In this document: piece after piece, positions 9,261 through 18,549 of the stretch
Position numbering within the stretch: position 1 is the stretch's first letter
Layout of the letters: each line of letters opens with the position of its first letter
Assembly: GCA_964534995.1 (NCBI GenBank)
Contig: CAZHSC010000007.1
Coordinates: forward strand, 3,618 to 67,617
Reading direction: 5' to 3'
Source: JAJTFW01 sp964534995
Lineage (GTDB): Bacteria; Bacteroidota; Bacteroidia; AKYH767-A; OLB10
DNA: 64,000 bases
Program-made: the position numbers and the translations under genes
Notes under the pieces: generated by a model
Database searches by the model: none
The model's input: the letters and a program-made list of their open reading frames with translations, nothing else
What the model was told of the DNA's origin: nothing

Positions 9261-10370
9261 ATGAATAAGCTCCTGAACAGACAAATAAAAAAGCACCTGG
9301 GTGACCTGGCCAATGATCCGAAAGTAAAATCGTTCATTGAGGCGGTGCGGGAAAGCTACGCTCACTATGAGCGTGACCGGGAACTGATCGAAAGGTCCAT
9401 GGCCGTCAGTTCAGAAGAAATGCGGAATCTGAATTCAAAATTAGTAAAGGAAACCGATGAGCAGAGAAAGGCACTGACCAAACTGATGGAAACACTGCGA
9501 TTGCTGAAACTGGACATCGGCAGCAATGAAGATGCGCAGTTGGATATACTTTCGATTTTAGAAATCATCAATAAAGAGAGCGCCAACCGCAAAAATGCCG
9601 AAGAACAGCTCAAAAAGAACCTCCATAATCTTGAAAAAATAAACAGGGATCTTGATCAGTTCGCATACGTTGTATCACATGACTTAAAGGCGCCCCTGCG
9701 CGCCATCGCGAGCTTATCGGAATGGATAGAGGAAGATTCAGAAGGAAAAATATCAGCGGAAACGCAGAAAAACCTACAGTTGCTTCGCGGACGCGTGTTG
9801 CGCATGGAAAACCTGATACACGGAATCCTGGCCTACACCAAAGCGGGCAAAATAAAAGGAGAAACCGAGGTAATAGATACGGCTGTTTATGTAAATGAAA
9901 TCGTTGATTTTTTAAACCCGCCCCCCAATATACAAATAGAACAGGAAGGGGAATGGCCAACTATTGAAACAGATACTATACGGCTCCATCAGGTATTTGG
10001 AAACCTGATCAGCAATGCCATCAAATATATAGACAAACCTAAAGGAATTATCAAAATAGGTTGTATCCAGCTGGAAAGCTGTTGTCAGTTTTACATTGAA
10101 GACAATGGCCCAGGCATTGAAGAAGAGTATCATCAGAAAATATTTATTCTGTTTCAGACCTTATCCACACGCGATGAAGTTGAAAGCACGGGAATCGGAT
10201 TATCCATCGTCAAGAAAATCATTGAAGAGCAAGGAGGCAAAATCTGGCTGGACTCCAAACTTGAAACCGGCACCCGCTTCACATTTACCTGGCCCACCAC
10301 AATTGTATCAGAAAACAAATTAACATCGAATAACAATGGAAGAAAAACTTTTAAACATACTCCTCATTGA
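9261..10370 (+). CDS. Cytoplasmic sensor histidine kinase
   Basis: The 369-residue protein has no membrane segment. Residues 1-130 are highly charged and predicted by eye to be coiled coil, then comes the dimerisation/phosphoacceptor domain with H140 in SHDLKAPLRA, an N box (HQVFGNLISNAIKYI), G1 (DNGPGIEEEY) and G2 (STGIGLSIVKKIIEE). The phytochrome-type H box (DLDQFAYVVSHDLKAPLR) is the kind paired with Rcp1-like regulators, and exactly such a regulator follows. The gene starts 2 bases after the FIST gene and its last 35 bases overlap the next gene, so translation is likely coupled. With no sensor domain of its own, it probably takes its signal from the FIST protein. Confidence 0.95.
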   Translation: MNKLLNRQIKKHLGDLANDPKVKSFIEAVRESYAHYERDRELIERSMAVSSEEMRNLNSKLVKETDEQRKALTKLMETLRLLKLDIGSNEDAQLDILSILEIINKESANRKNAEEQLKKNLHNLEKINRDLDQFAYVVSHDLKAPLRAIASLSEWIEEDSEGKISAETQKNLQLLRGRVLRMENLIHGILAYTKAGKIKGETEVIDTAVYVNEIVDFLNPPPNIQIEQEGEWPTIETDTIRLHQVFGNLISNAIKYIDKPKGIIKIGCIQLESCCQFYIEDNGPGIEEEYHQKIFILFQTLSTRDEVESTGIGLSIVKKIIEEQGGKIWLDSKLETGTRFTFTWPTTIVSENKLTSNNNGRKTFKHTPH

Positions 10371-10779
10371 GGATGACAGTGTAGATGTTATGAACGTTCA
10401 ACGTGCGTTCAAAAAAAACAATATTACCAATCCGCTTCATATTGCCTTTAATGGTGTAGAAGCCCTGAATGTACTTCGTGGAACAAACGGAAAACCCAAA
10501 CTCAACCGTTTGCCACGTATCATACTACTGGATATCAATATGCCCAAAATGAACGGACTGGAATTCCTGCGTGAACTTCGCAGCGACCCTGAATTAAAAT
10601 CCATCAGTGTTTTTGTGATGACTACCTCCAATGATGACCAGGATAAAATAGAAGCCTATCGATTGAACGTAGCGGGATATATTTTAAAGCCATTGTCATT
10701 TGAAAAATTTGTGAATGCGGTTTCTATCCTCAACAGTTACTGGAAACTCTGCGAACAACCCGAAAATATCAATCAATAA
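10336..10779 (+). CDS. Single-domain (Rcp1-type) response regulator
   Basis: A 147-residue receiver domain with no output domain. Acidic pocket EDD near residues 11-13, phosphoacceptor D66 in LLDINMPKMNG, conserved T in VMTTSNDD, and K in LKPLSFEKF. The long loop between beta2 and beta3 (NVLRGTNGKPKLNRLP) is characteristic of the Rcp1 subfamily, which pairs with phytochrome-like kinases. The ATG at 10336 overlaps the end of the kinase gene by 35 bases in another frame. It probably serves as a shuttle or a phosphate sink between the two kinases of this operon. Confidence 0.95.
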   Translation: MEEKLLNILLIEDDSVDVMNVQRAFKKNNITNPLHIAFNGVEALNVLRGTNGKPKLNRLPRIILLDINMPKMNGLEFLRELRSDPELKSISVFVMTTSNDDQDKIEAYRLNVAGYILKPLSFEKFVNAVSILNSYWKLCEQPENINQ

Positions 10780-10825
10780 TCCAAAAACGGAACTACCCGC
10801 CCTTTACACAAATAAATTTCACTTT

Positions 10826-13189
10826 ATGATAAACATTCAAATTATTGAAGATCAACAGCCGGATATCGCACTCCTGGTAAATGCAATAAAACAAACGGGG
10901 CTTGAAACCTCCATCACTATTTCTACTTCCATTGATGAAGCCATAGCCACTTGCTCCAAAACATCGTTTGACTGCATTTTTCTTGACTATTACTTCCCTG
11001 CGAAAAACGGAGCGGACTTTCTGAGGTATTATACCTCAAAAAATTCATCCGGAAACATCATCATGGTAACCAGTCAGGAAGATGTTCATATGGCTGTAGA
11101 ATGCATGAAAATGGGAGCATCAGATTTTTTAACAAAAACACAGATTACACCTGCCAGCATAGGCAAGAGCTTACGGTATGTGCTAAAGCTTAAAAAAGCC
11201 AGAGAAGACGCGGACAGGGCTGAAGCAGCACTGCTGGAAAGCGAATTTAAACTCAAAAATATTATAGCTAAGTCACCGATCATCCTTTTCAATATTGACA
11301 AAAACGGAGAAATTACATTGTTTAAAGGAAAGGCATCCTTAAATCTTCCGGTACGACCAGAATCCATTCTGGGCAAAAACCTCAAAGATCTGGGTAATGA
11401 CCTGCCAATACGCTGGGAAGATTTTAACAAAGCCTGCCATGAAACGGATACCTGCTTCAAGACCGAAGTCAACGGCCATCACTATGATGTAAATTACATC
11501 CCCATCAGAAATGAGCAAAAAGAAGTAAACGGTATGATGGGTGTTGCCATCGATATTACCTCTTTCATTAAAAATGAGGAAGAGTTAATGAACACCATTG
11601 AAGGAAAAGAGGAATCCGCAAAAATAAAAGAGCAGTTCCTGGCCAATATGAGCCATGAAATAAGGACACCTATTCATGGCATCATCAGTCTAACCCAATT
11701 TGTATTAAATACGCCGGTAAACACCGAGCAAAAAAACTATCTGGATCTGATCAGAAAATCAGCCGACACCTTGCTTGTAATCGTAAATGATATCCTGGAT
11801 TTATCCAAAATAGACAGCGGTAAAATGATCTTTGAAGAGACGCCCTTTTCCATCAAGGATACCATCCAAACTGCTGTGGCATCTTTCATCCCCAAGACAA
11901 CGGAAAAAAATATTGAACTGAAAACTGATATATGCCCGCATCTACCTGAAATGATAGTCGGCGATCCGGTCAGATTAACCCAGATTATCAACAACCTGCT
12001 TGGAAATGCAGTAAAATTCACCGAAAAGGGAAGCGTTACACTGCATATTAATACTCATGAAACCAACAACACGCATACGGTACTCGAATTCAAAATAAAA
12101 GATACCGGCATTGGAATACCTCCTCATAAAATCAATTCCATTTTTGAGTCATTTACACAGGCAGGGGATGATATCACCAGAAAATACGGCGGCACCGGAC
12201 TTGGATTAACCATCACCAAACAACTTATAGAAAGGCAAAACGGCACCATTCAAGTGGATAGCATTGCCAATGAAGGAACCACCTTTACATTCAAAATTCC
12301 TTATAAAATTTGTACCGGACTTTGTGATGACCACAAAAAAGTACATAAAACACAAATACATCTGCCCTCTACGTTAAAAGTATTGATTGCGGAAGATCAT
12401 GATATCAACCGTTTTATTATTGAAAAAATGTTCAAGGAGTGGGGACTTCAACCCACGTTTGCAATAACGGGTATTGAAGCTGTAAAGGCCGCATCAGAAA
12501 GTGTATTTGATGTAATCCTGATGGATATAGAAATGCCGGAAATGAACGGATACCGTGCAACTGAGATTATACGATCAGAGTTACCCGCACCCAATAACCA
12601 AATTCCCATAATTGCCATGACAGGTCACGCTATGGCTGGTGAAAAGGAAAAATGTCTGGGTATAGGTATGAATGATTATTTATCGAAACCATTCAAACCA
12701 GACGAGTTAAAGGAGCGTATTGCCACCCTTTCCGGAAAAAGTGTAACTGAACAGGAAGTCGGCAGCGATGGCGGTGCAGAACGCTCTTCAACTACTACTA
12801 CTAAAACTGAAGGAACACAACAAAACACTACCGGATCAAAAATTACAAGCCTCGACTTTTTAAAAGAAATCGCGGAAAACAATGAACAATTCTTCGTTGA
12901 GTTCATCCAGATGTTTTTGCAGAATACCCCGAATTCCATTTCGGATATCGAAAAAGCCATAGCAGACAACAACTGGGAAGCCATCCGGCAGGCCGCGCAT
13001 AAAATGAAACCTTCCTTTAATTATGTTGGATTAAAAGATCTGTCCGGCCTATCGGCAAAAATTGAAGAGCTGGCTAAAAAGAAAGAGAGCATGGATATTA
13101 TCTCCGGTAATATTCAGAAAATCAAAGAAACCTGTACCCTTGCCTTTACCGAACTGGAGCAGGAGATAAAAGCAATAACAAACCATTAA
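10826..13189 (+). CDS. Hybrid histidine kinase with N-terminal receiver, PAS, second receiver and HPt domain
   Basis: Read from the ATG at 10826 (787 residues) the protein starts cleanly with a receiver domain; an in-frame ATG at 10715 inside the previous gene would add 37 residues of non-family sequence. Domain order: receiver 1 with D54 (IFLDYYFPAKNG); PAS-like region about 155-255; HisKA with H277 (NMSHEIRTPIHG); HATPase with DTGIGIPPHKI and GGTGLGLTITKQL; receiver 2 with D567 (LMDIEMPEMNG); a Ser/Thr-rich linker (about 640-665); and a C-terminal HPt domain with H725 (AAHKMKPS). All phosphotransfer residues are present, so a full His-Asp-His relay can run within this one protein, and the N-terminal receiver can accept input from the preceding kinase. 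No membrane segments. It sits 46 bases after the response regulator and 11 before the next gene. Confidence 0.96.
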   Translation: MINIQIIEDQQPDIALLVNAIKQTGLETSITISTSIDEAIATCSKTSFDCIFLDYYFPAKNGADFLRYYTSKNSSGNIIMVTSQEDVHMAVECMKMGASDFLTKTQITPASIGKSLRYVLKLKKAREDADRAEAALLESEFKLKNIIAKSPIILFNIDKNGEITLFKGKASLNLPVRPESILGKNLKDLGNDLPIRWEDFNKACHETDTCFKTEVNGHHYDVNYIPIRNEQKEVNGMMGVAIDITSFIKNEEELMNTIEGKEESAKIKEQFLANMSHEIRTPIHGIISLTQFVLNTPVNTEQKNYLDLIRKSADTLLVIVNDILDLSKIDSGKMIFEETPFSIKDTIQTAVASFIPKTTEKNIELKTDICPHLPEMIVGDPVRLTQIINNLLGNAVKFTEKGSVTLHINTHETNNTHTVLEFKIKDTGIGIPPHKINSIFESFTQAGDDITRKYGGTGLGLTITKQLIERQNGTIQVDSIANEGTTFTFKIPYKICTGLCDDHKKVHKTQIHLPSTLKVLIAEDHDINRFIIEKMFKEWGLQPTFAITGIEAVKAASESVFDVILMDIEMPEMNGYRATEIIRSELPAPNNQIPIIAMTGHAMAGEKEKCLGIGMNDYLSKPFKPDELKERIATLSGKSVTEQEVGSDGGAERSSTTTTKTEGTQQNTTGSKITSLDFLKEIAENNEQFFVEFIQMFLQNTPNSISDIEKAIADNNWEAIRQAAHKMKPSFNYVGLKDLSGLSAKIEELAKKKESMDIISGNIQKIKETCTLAFTELEQEIKAITNH

Positions 13190-13200
13190 AAAATAACAAC

Positions 13201-14376
13201 ATGAATTCAGGAAACATATTCCTCATTGAAGATGATGTAATGATAGCCAGTCTGATCCGTCAGAACCTGTCAAAATTCGACGCATTTGAAACCACCCATT
13301 TCACTACGGCCGAAGAATGTATCAGCAATTTGCATCAGCATCCTGATATTATCATTATTGATTACAATCTGCCGGGCATGGATGGATTGACCCTTATGAA
13401 ACAGGTGAAAGCCGTTAGCCCAAATACACTCATCATTATTTGTTCCGGGCAGGAAGACGTAAATATAGTAGTTGAATGTTACCACAACGGGGCCAATGAC
13501 TATATTCTAAAGAATGAACAAATGATGGCTAATATTGAAAATTCCGTTCGCAATCTCTCCATGAATGTTACTCTCAGGCGTGAAGTTGAATTCCTGAAAG
13601 ATCAGATCATCGACAGAAACAAATACTCTAACATCATCGGAAACAGCAATGCGGTACTTCGAGTACTGCGTCTGATACAGAAAGTTGAAAAAAACAACAT
13701 GATGGTGCTGATAACAGGACAGAGTGGTACCGGTAAAGAACTGGTGGCGAAAGCGCTTCACTACAACTCACAGCGCTCGCGGAAACCATTTGTAATTGTA
13801 AACATGGGTGCCATCCCCAATGAATTGGTCGAAAGCGAATTGTTTGGTCATGAAAAAGGAGCATTTACCGATGCACGGGAGCGCAGGATCGGCAAATTTG
13901 AAGAGGCTGATGGTGGCACAATTTTTCTGGATGAAATCGGTGAAATGGACCTGGGATTACAGGCAAAAATTTTACGTGTTCTTCAGGAAAAGGAGATCAC
14001 CCGAATAGGAAGCAATAAAACCATAAAGCTTGACTTCAGACTGATTGCCGCGACGAACAGAAATCTGGCGCAGGAGGTTAAGGAAGGCAGGTTCAGGGAA
14101 GATCTATTTTACAGGATCCAGGGCTTTTTAATTCACCTGCCGCCACTGTGCGAAAGAGGGGATGATATTATCCTGCTGGCAAAATCATTTTTACAGGAGT
14201 TCTGCCAGCAAAACAGAATTGACCCGATGGTGATTTCAAAAGAAGCTTCCAAATTCATGTTGGAATACATGTGGCCCGGAAACATCCGTGAATTAAAAGC
14301 AGTAATTGAAAGGGCCGCCCTTATGGCAGAAAACAATACGATCACAGTAGAGGACCTGACTTTTGTGAAAGCCTGA
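13201..14376 (+). CDS. NtrC-like response regulator with AAA+ sigma-54 interaction domain but no DNA-binding domain
   Basis: Residues 1-120 are a receiver with D54 (IIIDYNLPGMDG). Residues about 140-385 are the sigma-54 AAA+ domain: Walker A GQSGTGKELVAKALH, Walker B GGTIFLDEIGEM, sensor region LIAATNRNL, arginine-finger context REDLFYRI, and WPGNIRELKAVIERA. The GAFTGA loop that contacts sigma-54 reads GAFTDA (residues 220-225). The protein stops at residue 391, directly after the AAA+ domain, where NtrC proteins continue with a Fis-type helix-turn-helix. A few known activators (for example FlgR of Helicobacter) also lack it and act from solution. It is the last gene of the signalling operon, followed by a strong terminator, so it is the presumed output of the relay. 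Confidence 0.95.
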   Translation: MNSGNIFLIEDDVMIASLIRQNLSKFDAFETTHFTTAEECISNLHQHPDIIIIDYNLPGMDGLTLMKQVKAVSPNTLIIICSGQEDVNIVVECYHNGANDYILKNEQMMANIENSVRNLSMNVTLRREVEFLKDQIIDRNKYSNIIGNSNAVLRVLRLIQKVEKNNMMVLITGQSGTGKELVAKALHYNSQRSRKPFVIVNMGAIPNELVESELFGHEKGAFTDARERRIGKFEEADGGTIFLDEIGEMDLGLQAKILRVLQEKEITRIGSNKTIKLDFRLIAATNRNLAQEVKEGRFREDLFYRIQGFLIHLPPLCERGDDIILLAKSFLQEFCQQNRIDPMVISKEASKFMLEYMWPGNIRELKAVIERAALMAENNTITVEDLTFVKA

Positions 14377-14393
14377 AATCTGAATTCGAAATA

Positions 14394-14430
14394 TAAAATA
14401 AAAGCCGGGAAATACCCGGCTTTTATTTTA
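14394..14430 (+). terminator. Strong intrinsic terminator closing the FIST signalling operon
   Basis: A 16-bp perfect inverted repeat (14394-14409 with 14415-14430) around a 5-base loop; the GC core GCCGGG/CCCGGC is flanked by A tracts on the left and T tracts on the right, so it could work in both directions. It lies 18 bases after the regulator stop codon. Confidence 0.9.
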
Positions 14431-14483
14431 ACCGATTACAACCAATTCCCAGTTGCATCGTATACATAACAAACGTTAAATCC

Positions 14484-14846
14484 ATGAAAAAACAATCGAA
14501 GCCCAACCCACGAAAGCTGAGAATGACGCAACGTGTTACACAGAAAAACACCACCAAATATATCATTGCGGGCAGTTCAATACTTGGATGCATGGTAGCT
14601 GCCCTGATTGTAGTAAACCTGTCAAATAATGAAAGCACTTACGCGAACCAAAATTTAAGCGGCGGTGCTGTCAATTACAGGTCTGTAGACATACATCTCG
14701 ACCATAAGATGCTATTGAATCCCGAGGAAATCAATCAAAACAACAACCAGGAATATAAAGGTAAAGACACTCCACAAAATGTCAGAATACTCTCCAGGGC
14801 CACTGATCTTGTTATAAAAAATACAGGAACGGCCAGCGCCGAATAA
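14484..14846 (+). CDS. Small membrane-anchored protein of unknown function
   Basis: I do not recognise this 120-residue protein. Its first 27 residues are strongly basic (KKQSKPNPRKLRMTQRV), followed by one membrane segment (YIIAGSSILGCMVAALIVVNL, about residues 29-48) and a polar, Asn-rich exterior. The plan, basic tail then a Gly/Ala-rich helix, is the same as the N-terminus of the protein at 18550-19683 two genes downstream, so the two may be distant relatives anchored in the same membrane. The gene precedes a 1216-residue secreted protein by 44 bases and is probably co-transcribed with it. A strong terminator lies upstream, so it belongs to the surface-protein locus and not to the signalling operon. 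Confidence 0.75.
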   Translation: MKKQSKPNPRKLRMTQRVTQKNTTKYIIAGSSILGCMVAALIVVNLSNNESTYANQNLSGGAVNYRSVDIHLDHKMLLNPEEINQNNNQEYKGKDTPQNVRILSRATDLVIKNTGTASAE

Positions 14847-14889
14847 CTTTAAGGACATTAGAAATTATTTCATTATTAAAGCTATACCA

Positions 14890-17800
14890 ATGAAACAATC
14901 TCTCGCGTTAATTGCCTTACTTCATATTGGCTTCCTCACCACTTTTGCTGTTACAAAAACCACAACCGGTAACGGCAACTGGAATTCACCCTCCACCTGG
15001 TCACCATCCGGTCAACCGTCGGCATCAGATGACGTCATTATAAGTACAGGACATTCGCCGAATGTAAATGTGAGCAACGGGCAGTGCAAATCGCTAACCA
15101 TTCAGTCCGGAGCTAGCCTGGTTATTGGCAACTCAAAAAAACTGACCATAAACAGTACTACCGGATTAAACGTCAGCGGCACCCTGAATGTAAATTCGGG
15201 GAATCTGACTATCGTTAACAATTCCACCAACTTCACTATCAATGCAGGAGGTACTTTCATATGGAAACCCGGCGATAACACCTCCGGCGGTGCGACGATA
15301 TTCAGTAAATGTATCGAAAATTTTGCAGGCACCTCCAATATCACGATTAACAAATGGTACAATACCAGTGTGGGACTGGGCACTGTGGTTTCATCCAATT
15401 TCGGTAACCTTACTATAGATGGAGTTAGCGGAACCTGGCAAATGCAAAACAGCCTTGAAACCAGGGCCGTTGTGGGGACGCTCACTATTACCAATGCGTA
15501 TGTGGTCCTGGATAATACCGGGGCTATTTCCAATACCAGTCTTGGCGCCATTACACTCACCAACAGCAGTTCCTACCTTGACTTCGTTAACGGAACGCAT
15601 CCGGGTTCATTTACCGTAAACAGTGGCAATGTGAATATAACAGGCGGTGAACTCGATGGGTTCTATACTTCGGGAACCGGTAACTGCACTTTCAACATCA
15701 ATGGCGATCTGACCATGACATCCTATGCGACCTTTATAGGGAGTCATAACCATAACGGAAATTTTATTCTGAATATCAGCGGAAATGTGAGTTTATCCAG
15801 ATCATACCTCAACGGCGTACAAAACGGTTCCGGTAACGCGACCATAGACATAGGGGGAAATCTTACCACCACAAAAAGCGGAAGCACCTACAGTGAAATA
15901 AATGGAATCATCGATGGAAATGGTAATGTGAGTATAAATGTTGATGGAAATTTCAGTAACCAGGGATACTTTGACCTGATTTGGAACTCTGGCGTTACGG
16001 GCGTGGGCAATGGCAATGGCACCCTTACCATCGGTGGAACATTTAGTCAGTCGGATGGAGATTTCAGAGGAATATGGAATGCTACCACTACCACTTCCGG
16101 TTCCTGCAGTATTACCATTGATACCCTGAACTTTTCAGGCGGGATATTCATGACGGCCTACTCATGTGCCTCATCAGCCATCAACCATACACTGACCATT
16201 ACAGGTAAAGCGGATATTGTTTACAGCGCTTCCGGAAATATATTCAGGGGCAACGGTCTTGCAACGCTCAGCGGTACACAAAACAATTCTTCCTTCACCA
16301 TGAACTGCAACGGCCCCCTCACAATCAGTGGCAACGGCTCCGCTGAATTTTCGGCCAATGCGGGCTATGGAACCGAAAGTATTAATCTGATGGGTGCTGT
16401 AACCATATCGGGTGGTACTATAAATTTTGGACTTACGCAGCACAATTTAAACATTACATCTGCCGGACAATTTACGGTTTCATCCGGAACGGTATATCTG
16501 TCAAAGAGCAGTGGTGCATCCAACATAACCATTTCATCAGATGTGGTAGTCAGTGGTGGCACCTTAAATATCAAACACAATACCGGAAAAACAAATTGCA
16601 CATTCAGTGGTGCAATGACCATCTCCGGTGGAACCGTTTATCTCTACTCGAACACCAGCTTAGCCGCTGATGACAGTACGAACCTCTATGTAAACGGTGA
16701 CTTTACACAGAGCGGAGGCACCCTCATGTTCTCCAATAACACCGCTAATACCGGTCCAGCCTGCATTTTTATCAATGGAGAAAATTACAACCTCAGCGGA
16801 ACGGGTTCTATTTCATCATTCGGAGCAGGATCTGCCAGTTACTTCGGAACTATGATTTTCAATAATTCATCTAATACAAATTACAACAGAAGTTCCACCA
16901 ACCATCATATACAGCAGGTAAAATACATCCTGAATAACCAGGCCCGCGTGAGCGTAACCGGAGGGCCACTTGAAATATCATCAGGAACTTCGACGGGCAC
17001 CGATTTCCTGAAAATAAGCAATGAAGCAGTGCTTTCCCTTGCCAATAACAGCATTGTCTCTAATGGACTTTCCACATACAGCGGGATAACTGTGATGGAT
17101 GGAGGCACTTTAAAAACAGGGCACATCAACGGCCTTTATGACGGCACTGATAACGCTGCCATTTGCTCATCCGCAAACATGGATTTTGAACTGGGAGCAT
17201 CCAGCACCATCTGCTACAATGGTACCGACAATCAAAAAATATCAGGCTATGGTTGTGGCACAGCGAATGCAACAAAGCACAAATACGGAAACTTAATGAT
17301 AGACTTCAGTGGAACAGCCGACAATGAATACTGCTACCTGGAAAGAAATACCACATTGCGATCATCCCTGGTACTAACACAGGGTGAATTAAAGCTCAAT
17401 GGCTATACGCTCAGGGCGGAGACAGCTGAAGCCACATCAGGATATGTTAAAAGCGAAGAAAACAATGCCGTAAATGCTTCAAAACTGGAACTGGGATATA
17501 CGCCATCCAATAAAAATCTAACGTTCCATTTTGGCCGAAGCAGCAACATACTGATTCCCGTAAGTATTTCCATTACCAACAACCCGGGTTCGGGATACAT
17601 CAGCATATCCACAAGGGCAACAGGATCCGACAACACCCCACTGCCCGGTAATGATAATGTAGCGGCCATTACCAATATAAATCCCGGAGGAGCTGACGTT
17701 TCCACAACACATGTTATTGACCGTTGGTGGGAAATCAACGCAGCAGGTGTAACAGCCGACTATACTTTGCGGTATGACGGAAGCGAAAACACAACCACTC

Positions 17801-18540
17801 CATCCGTTTCTCATGGTTCCTTCAACATTCAATACTGGAATGGCAGCAACTTTACTAAAATCAACAGCAGCGGCACCGGTGTGACAAGTGGCACAGGTTC
17901 CATTAGCGCCAGCATGTCTAATATATCGGGTCCTGTCGTCATTTCGTCGGGAAGTGCATCACTTCCAATTAAACTTATTGAATTCAATGCCGCTTTAAAA
18001 AACGGGGTTGTTGAACTTACCTGGGCAACTGCCGAAGAAAAGAACAATGACTATTTCAGTATAGAGCGCTCTTCGGATGCAAAAATATTCGAGAAAATTG
18101 ACGAAGTAGACGGAGCAGGTAACAGCAATGCGGTGCTGCACTATAAAACTACCGATACCCAGCCGCTGGTAGGCACTTCGTATTACCGCCTAAAACAAAC
18201 CGACTTCGACGGGAAATACTCATACTCACCGGTACGGGTGGTGAATCAGGGAAGCAAGGGGATGAATCCGGAACAGGACATAGAACTGCTTTCATTGAGT
18301 CCGAATCCGTTCACCAGTGAATTCACCATGAGCTATCAGCTGCCACAAGGGGGAGAATCAAGGATCACGGTCTTCAACATGAGCGGTCAAATTGTATTTG
18401 ACCAGACCAAACAGGACGACGCAGGAATTAACAACTTCGTATTTACCAGTGAAAACAATCTCCCTCCCGCCAATTACATCCTCCAACTTGTTAATGGCAA
18501 TAAAAAAATCAGTAAAAAAATAATCAAGACTTCCAATTAA
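14890..18540 (+). CDS. Large beta-rich secreted protein with type IX secretion sorting domain
   Basis: The 1216-residue protein starts with a signal peptide (QSLALIALLHIGFLTTFAV). The next segment has the NGNWNSPSTWSPSGQPSASD motif often seen at the start of Bacteroidota surface proteins. Residues about 60-800 are Gly/Ser/Thr/Asn-rich and full of short, irregular repeats such as TISGGTVYL, which suggests a right-handed beta-helix. Around residue 1030 is a domain common just before sorting signals (LPIKLIEFNAALKNG through YYRLKQTDFDG), and the last 85 residues form a type A sorting domain (SPNPFTSEFTMSYQLP, GQIVFDQ, ANYILQL, KKIIK). Such proteins cross the outer membrane by the PorSS and are attached to the cell surface or released. 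Its neighbours on both sides are membrane-anchored proteins, and no enzyme motif was seen, so it may be structural or adhesive. Confidence 0.92.
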   Translation: MKQSLALIALLHIGFLTTFAVTKTTTGNGNWNSPSTWSPSGQPSASDDVIISTGHSPNVNVSNGQCKSLTIQSGASLVIGNSKKLTINSTTGLNVSGTLNVNSGNLTIVNNSTNFTINAGGTFIWKPGDNTSGGATIFSKCIENFAGTSNITINKWYNTSVGLGTVVSSNFGNLTIDGVSGTWQMQNSLETRAVVGTLTITNAYVVLDNTGAISNTSLGAITLTNSSSYLDFVNGTHPGSFTVNSGNVNITGGELDGFYTSGTGNCTFNINGDLTMTSYATFIGSHNHNGNFILNISGNVSLSRSYLNGVQNGSGNATIDIGGNLTTTKSGSTYSEINGIIDGNGNVSINVDGNFSNQGYFDLIWNSGVTGVGNGNGTLTIGGTFSQSDGDFRGIWNATTTTSGSCSITIDTLNFSGGIFMTAYSCASSAINHTLTITGKADIVYSASGNIFRGNGLATLSGTQNNSSFTMNCNGPLTISGNGSAEFSANAGYGTESINLMGAVTISGGTINFGLTQHNLNITSAGQFTVSSGTVYLSKSSGASNITISSDVVVSGGTLNIKHNTGKTNCTFSGAMTISGGTVYLYSNTSLAADDSTNLYVNGDFTQSGGTLMFSNNTANTGPACIFINGENYNLSGTGSISSFGAGSASYFGTMIFNNSSNTNYNRSSTNHHIQQVKYILNNQARVSVTGGPLEISSGTSTGTDFLKISNEAVLSLANNSIVSNGLSTYSGITVMDGGTLKTGHINGLYDGTDNAAICSSANMDFELGASSTICYNGTDNQKISGYGCGTANATKHKYGNLMIDFSGTADNEYCYLERNTTLRSSLVLTQGELKLNGYTLRAETAEATSGYVKSEENNAVNASKLELGYTPSNKNLTFHFGRSSNILIPVSISITNNPGSGYISISTRATGSDNTPLPGNDNVAAITNINPGGADVSTTHVIDRWWEINAAGVTADYTLRYDGSENTTTPSVSHGSFNIQYWNGSNFTKINSSGTGVTSGTGSISASMSNISGPVVISSGSASLPIKLIEFNAALKNGVVELTWATAEEKNNDYFSIERSSDAKIFEKIDEVDGAGNSNAVLHYKTTDTQPLVGTSYYRLKQTDFDGKYSYSPVRVVNQGSKGMNPEQDIELLSLSPNPFTSEFTMSYQLPQGGESRITVFNMSGQIVFDQTKQDDAGINNFVFTSENNLPPANYILQLVNGNKKISKKIIKTSN

Positions 18541-18549
18541 TTGAAAGAC

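Noticed and set aside
9610..9960. 116-codon minus-strand frame opposite the histidine kinase
   Set aside because: It is a shadow of the kinase H-box region; Cys/Phe-rich composition without any motif.
15102..15563. 153-codon minus-strand frame in the large beta-rich protein
   Set aside because: The plus-strand frame has a signal peptide and sorting domain; the minus frame arises from its Ser/Thr/Asn-rich repeats.
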